DNA of 8,364 nucleotides from an uncultured Burkholderiales bacterium (GTDB lineage: Bacteria > Pseudomonadota > Gammaproteobacteria > Burkholderiales > Burkholderiaceae_E). Both the position numbers and the translations under genes were made by a program. This document shows, in pieces, positions 6,478-8,364 of this stretch. Each line of letters opens with the position of its first letter. Within the stretch, counting starts at the first letter, position 1. Below the pieces are notes generated by a model. That model was not told the DNA's origin. It saw only the letters and a list, made by a program, of their open reading frames with translations, and searched no databases. Location: the NCBI GenBank assembly GCA_903923345.1, contig CAIXXI010000128.1:1-8364 (forward strand). Reading direction: 5' to 3'.

Positions 6478-7113
6478 GTGTCTGATATTCAGGCGGTGAT
6501 CTGGGATTTTGGCGGGGTTATTTCGTCCAGCCCATTTGAGTCATTCTCCCGCTTCGAAGTCGAGCGTGGCTTGCCCAAGGACTTTCTTCGAACCGTCAAC
6601 GCAACCAACCCCCACGACAACGCCTGGGCCCGACTCGAGCGCAGCGAATTCGACACCGCCGCCTTCGATGAGGCCTTCGCGCAGGAGAGCCGCGCGTTGG
6701 GCCATGAAGTGCGTGGCCGCGATGTGCTGCCCTTGCTGGCGGGTCAGATCCGTCCAGAGATGGTCGAGGCATTACGCCGCATCCGCGAAAAAATGAAGGT
6801 GGGTTGCATCACCAATAATTTCACCGCGATGGGTGCAAGCCCGATGGGCAGCCTGTACAAGGCCGACATCATGGGGCTCTTTCATCATGTGATCGAAAGT
6901 GCCAAGGCCGGCCTTCGCAAGCCGGACCCTCGCATCTACTTGATGATGACCGAGGCGCTTCAGGTGGAACCGCAGGCCTGCGTGTATCTCGACGACCTCG
7001 GGATCAACCTGAAGCCGGCCCGTGATCTGGGCATGCGAACCATCAAGGTGGGTGAGGCGCGCCCGGCACTTGAAGCCCTGCAACAGCATGTCGGATTCAG
7101 CCTGCTGGACTGA
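6478..7113 (+). CDS. HAD-superfamily hydrolase (subfamily IA, ACAD10/EPHX2 N-terminal type)
   Basis: A 211-residue protein with all HAD motifs. Motif I is VIWDFGGV, with nucleophile D10 but glycine at position 12 where the second aspartate usually sits. Motif II is the threonine of CITNN (T112), motif III is K148 in RKPDPRIY, and motif IV is LDDLG (D172, D173). The pattern (WDFGGV with a SPF segment, an NPHDNAW-like cap segment, then LDDLGINLKPA) resembles the hydrolase domain found at the N-terminus of human ACAD10 and soluble epoxide hydrolase. The start is GTG 6478, backed by AAGGGGAG 6-12 nt upstream; an in-frame ATG at 6445 is an alternative that would add 11 residues without a comparable ribosome site. 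It follows the aldolase gene by 47 nt. A phosphatase or dephosphorylation step on a CoA-linked or hydroxy-acid intermediate is plausible but inferred. Confidence 0.87.
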   Translation: MSDIQAVIWDFGGVISSSPFESFSRFEVERGLPKDFLRTVNATNPHDNAWARLERSEFDTAAFDEAFAQESRALGHEVRGRDVLPLLAGQIRPEMVEALRRIREKMKVGCITNNFTAMGASPMGSLYKADIMGLFHHVIESAKAGLRKPDPRIYLMMTEALQVEPQACVYLDDLGINLKPARDLGMRTIKVGEARPALEALQQHVGFSLLD

Positions 7114-7120
7114 TTCCACA

Positions 7121-7145
7121 CCGAACCAAACCGAACCGAACCGAT
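7121..7145. repeat. Pentanucleotide tandem repeat (CCGAA-like, five units)
   Basis: Five consecutive 5-bp units read CCGAA, CCAAA, CCGAA, CCGAA, CCGAT. They lie in the 64-bp gap between the HAD and crotonase genes, about 33 nt before the next start codon. A short imperfect microsatellite outside coding sequence could vary in length and alter spacing or mRNA structure; no function is shown. Confidence 0.7.
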
Positions 7146-7177
7146 TCTGATTGACCGACAACACCGAGGAGACCGAG

Positions 7178-7978
7178 ATGAGCCAGGAACTGATTGAAAC
7201 CATTGAAGGCGGCATTGCCACCCTGATGCTGAATCGCCCGGACGCACGCAATGCGCTGACCAGCTCGATGATGCGCGCACTCGGCGAGGCACTGCCCCGG
7301 CTGGCGATGGACCCGGCCGTGCGGGTGGTGGTGATCACCGGTGCGGGTCGCGCGTTTTGTTCCGGCGGTGACGTCAAGGGATTCGCCGAGCGGGCCGCTT
7401 CAGGCGGATCACCTGAGAGTTTCGAGACCAAGGTCGCCGACCTGCGCATGCGCATGGAGACCGTGCGCTACCTGCACGAGATGGCCAAGCCGACCCTGGC
7501 GGTGATCCCCGGACCGGCAGCCGGTGCCGGCCTGTCGATTGCCCTGGCCTGCGACATGCGCATCGCAGCCGACGACGCAAAAATGACCACCGCATTCTCC
7601 AAAGTGGGCTTGTCCGGCGACTTTGGCGGCAGCTACTTCCTCAATCATCTGGTCGGTGCGGCCAAGGCGCGTGAGCTGTACTTCACGGCCAAGGTGCTGC
7701 GCGCCGATGAGGCGCACCAGATGGGCATCGTCAACCGGGTGGTGCCCTATGAGCAACTCGAGGCCGCGGCCCGGGAATTCGCCCAGGAACTGCTCGCATT
7801 GCCCACGGTGGCGGTCGGCTACATGAAACGCAACCTCAACATCGGCCTGCGCGGCACGCTCGCCGATGTGCTCGACAGTGAAGCGGTCGGCATGATGCGC
7901 GCCTTCGAGACCGAGGATCACAAGGGCGCTGCCAAGGCCTTCGTCGAAAAGCGTGCACCCCAGTTCCAGGGTCGTTGA
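7178..7978 (+). CDS. Enoyl-CoA hydratase/isomerase (crotonase) family protein
   Basis: A 266-residue protein with the crotonase fold. The first oxyanion-hole motif is AFCSGGDVKGF (59-69) and the second is GPAAGAGLSIALACD (112-126), which together bind an acyl-CoA thioester. The two glutamates of classical enoyl-CoA hydratases are not conserved: by my alignment they become Ser120 and Phe140. An aspartate, D148 in GLSGDFGGS, occupies the position used by PaaG-type isomerases and related crotonases. This points to an isomerase, hydrolase or ring-modifying activity rather than simple hydration; that is inference. I chose ATG 7178, with CGAGGAGA 6-10 nt upstream; the TTG at 7151 is a less likely start. 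It is probably co-transcribed with the preceding three genes and supports a CoA-ester catabolic role for the cluster. Confidence 0.92.
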   Translation: MSQELIETIEGGIATLMLNRPDARNALTSSMMRALGEALPRLAMDPAVRVVVITGAGRAFCSGGDVKGFAERAASGGSPESFETKVADLRMRMETVRYLHEMAKPTLAVIPGPAAGAGLSIALACDMRIAADDAKMTTAFSKVGLSGDFGGSYFLNHLVGAAKARELYFTAKVLRADEAHQMGIVNRVVPYEQLEAAAREFAQELLALPTVAVGYMKRNLNIGLRGTLADVLDSEAVGMMRAFETEDHKGAAKAFVEKRAPQFQGR

Positions 7979-8008
7979 GCACTGCAACAGGATTCGCCAG
8001 GACACCGC

Positions 8009-8364
8009 ATGAAGCCTCTTTCCAGACGCATCACCACGCTCATCACCCTGCCGCTCATGCTGATGCATGGCGTGGCTCAGGCGGTGGTGCAGATGATCGA
8101 AGTCAACTCATCCGCCAACGAGGTCACGGTTCCGCTGCCAGTGGGGATTCAGGAGGTCGAGCTGGCCCAGCAACGGGCGGGAAACTGCCGCTTGGGACGC
8201 AGTTGGGGCTATGACCTGACCAGCCGTCAGCTGTGGGCTTCCCAGGGCTGCTCCGGCGTGTTCAAGCTCACGATTCGTGATGATGCGGTGCCTGCCAATC
8301 CGACTCCGGGGTCGACCGATTCGTCGAATGCCGCAGCCGGCCTGGCGGCTATGGCTGCCATTGC
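8009..8364 (+). CDS. Secreted DUF3011-like protein, N-terminal part (runs off the window)
   Basis: The 118 visible residues begin with a signal peptide: basic MKPLSRR, a hydrophobic stretch to about residue 20, and a likely cleavage after AQA at 25. The mature part has C60, SWGYD (65-69), LW (75-76), GC (80-81) and F85, the C...G-x-SWGY...W...GC...F pattern of DUF3011 proteins. These are periplasmic or secreted proteins of uncertain function, in which the two cysteines probably form a disulfide. A proline/serine/alanine-rich linker follows from about 93. AGGA lies 6-9 nt before the ATG. It starts 30 nt after the crotonase gene, but its export signal suggests a role separate from the cytosolic pathway. 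The call is moderate, as only one repeat is visible. Confidence 0.65.
   Translation, partial: MKPLSRRITTLITLPLMLMHGVAQAVVQMIEVNSSANEVTVPLPVGIQEVELAQQRAGNCRLGRSWGYDLTSRQLWASQGCSGVFKLTIRDDAVPANPTPGSTDSSNAAAGLAAMAAI

Overview
The window is GC-rich and gene-dense, with short gaps and frequent start/stop overlaps. Codon use and protein types (MmgE/PrpD, crotonase, class II aldolase, a DUF3011-like exported protein) suggest a proteobacterial chromosome, most likely a betaproteobacterium of the Burkholderiales type. That placement is inference from gene style, since there is no rRNA or tRNA. No mobile element, CRISPR array or RNA gene was seen.

Left third (1-946), minus strand: three small genes read leftward, away from the regulator. 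They are a 94-residue protein I do not recognise (527-811), a small globin-like protein whose GTG start overlaps the stop of that gene (156-530), and the first 33 residues of a second group-1 truncated-haemoglobin-type protein that runs off the window (1-100). Each of the two transcription units is preceded by the same paired-heptamer element, TTCYTGA-ATCG-TTCCTGR, with an 11-bp period. In both cases its near edge lies exactly 70 nt from the start codon. This is the direct-repeat geometry bound by OmpR/SARP-type winged helices.

Centre (947-4117), plus strand: a divergent gene for a 1056-residue SARP/AfsR-like regulator, with an N-terminal winged helix, a BTAD domain, a STAND/AAA-type ATPase and a TPR-like C-terminus. 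The upstream copy of the operator lies in the divergent intergenic region, so it could also autoregulate. The simplest model is that this regulator controls the two globin units. The signal is unknown; a haem-ligand signal is a guess.

A 214-bp intergenic region (4118-4331) holds a small GCAA-loop hairpin, a terminator-like hairpin followed by a T-rich run, and a 25-bp inverted repeat.

Right half (4332-8364), plus strand: a probable catabolic operon of MmgE/PrpD-family protein, class II aldolase/adducin-family protein (4-bp overlap), HAD hydrolase of the ACAD10/EPHX2-N-terminal type, and enoyl-CoA hydratase/isomerase-family protein. It is followed closely by the beginning of a secreted DUF3011-like protein. 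Together these suggest breakdown of a hydroxylated or branched organic acid through CoA esters, but the substrate cannot be read from the sequence. The most interesting item is the regulator, repeated operator and unusual globin set on the left.
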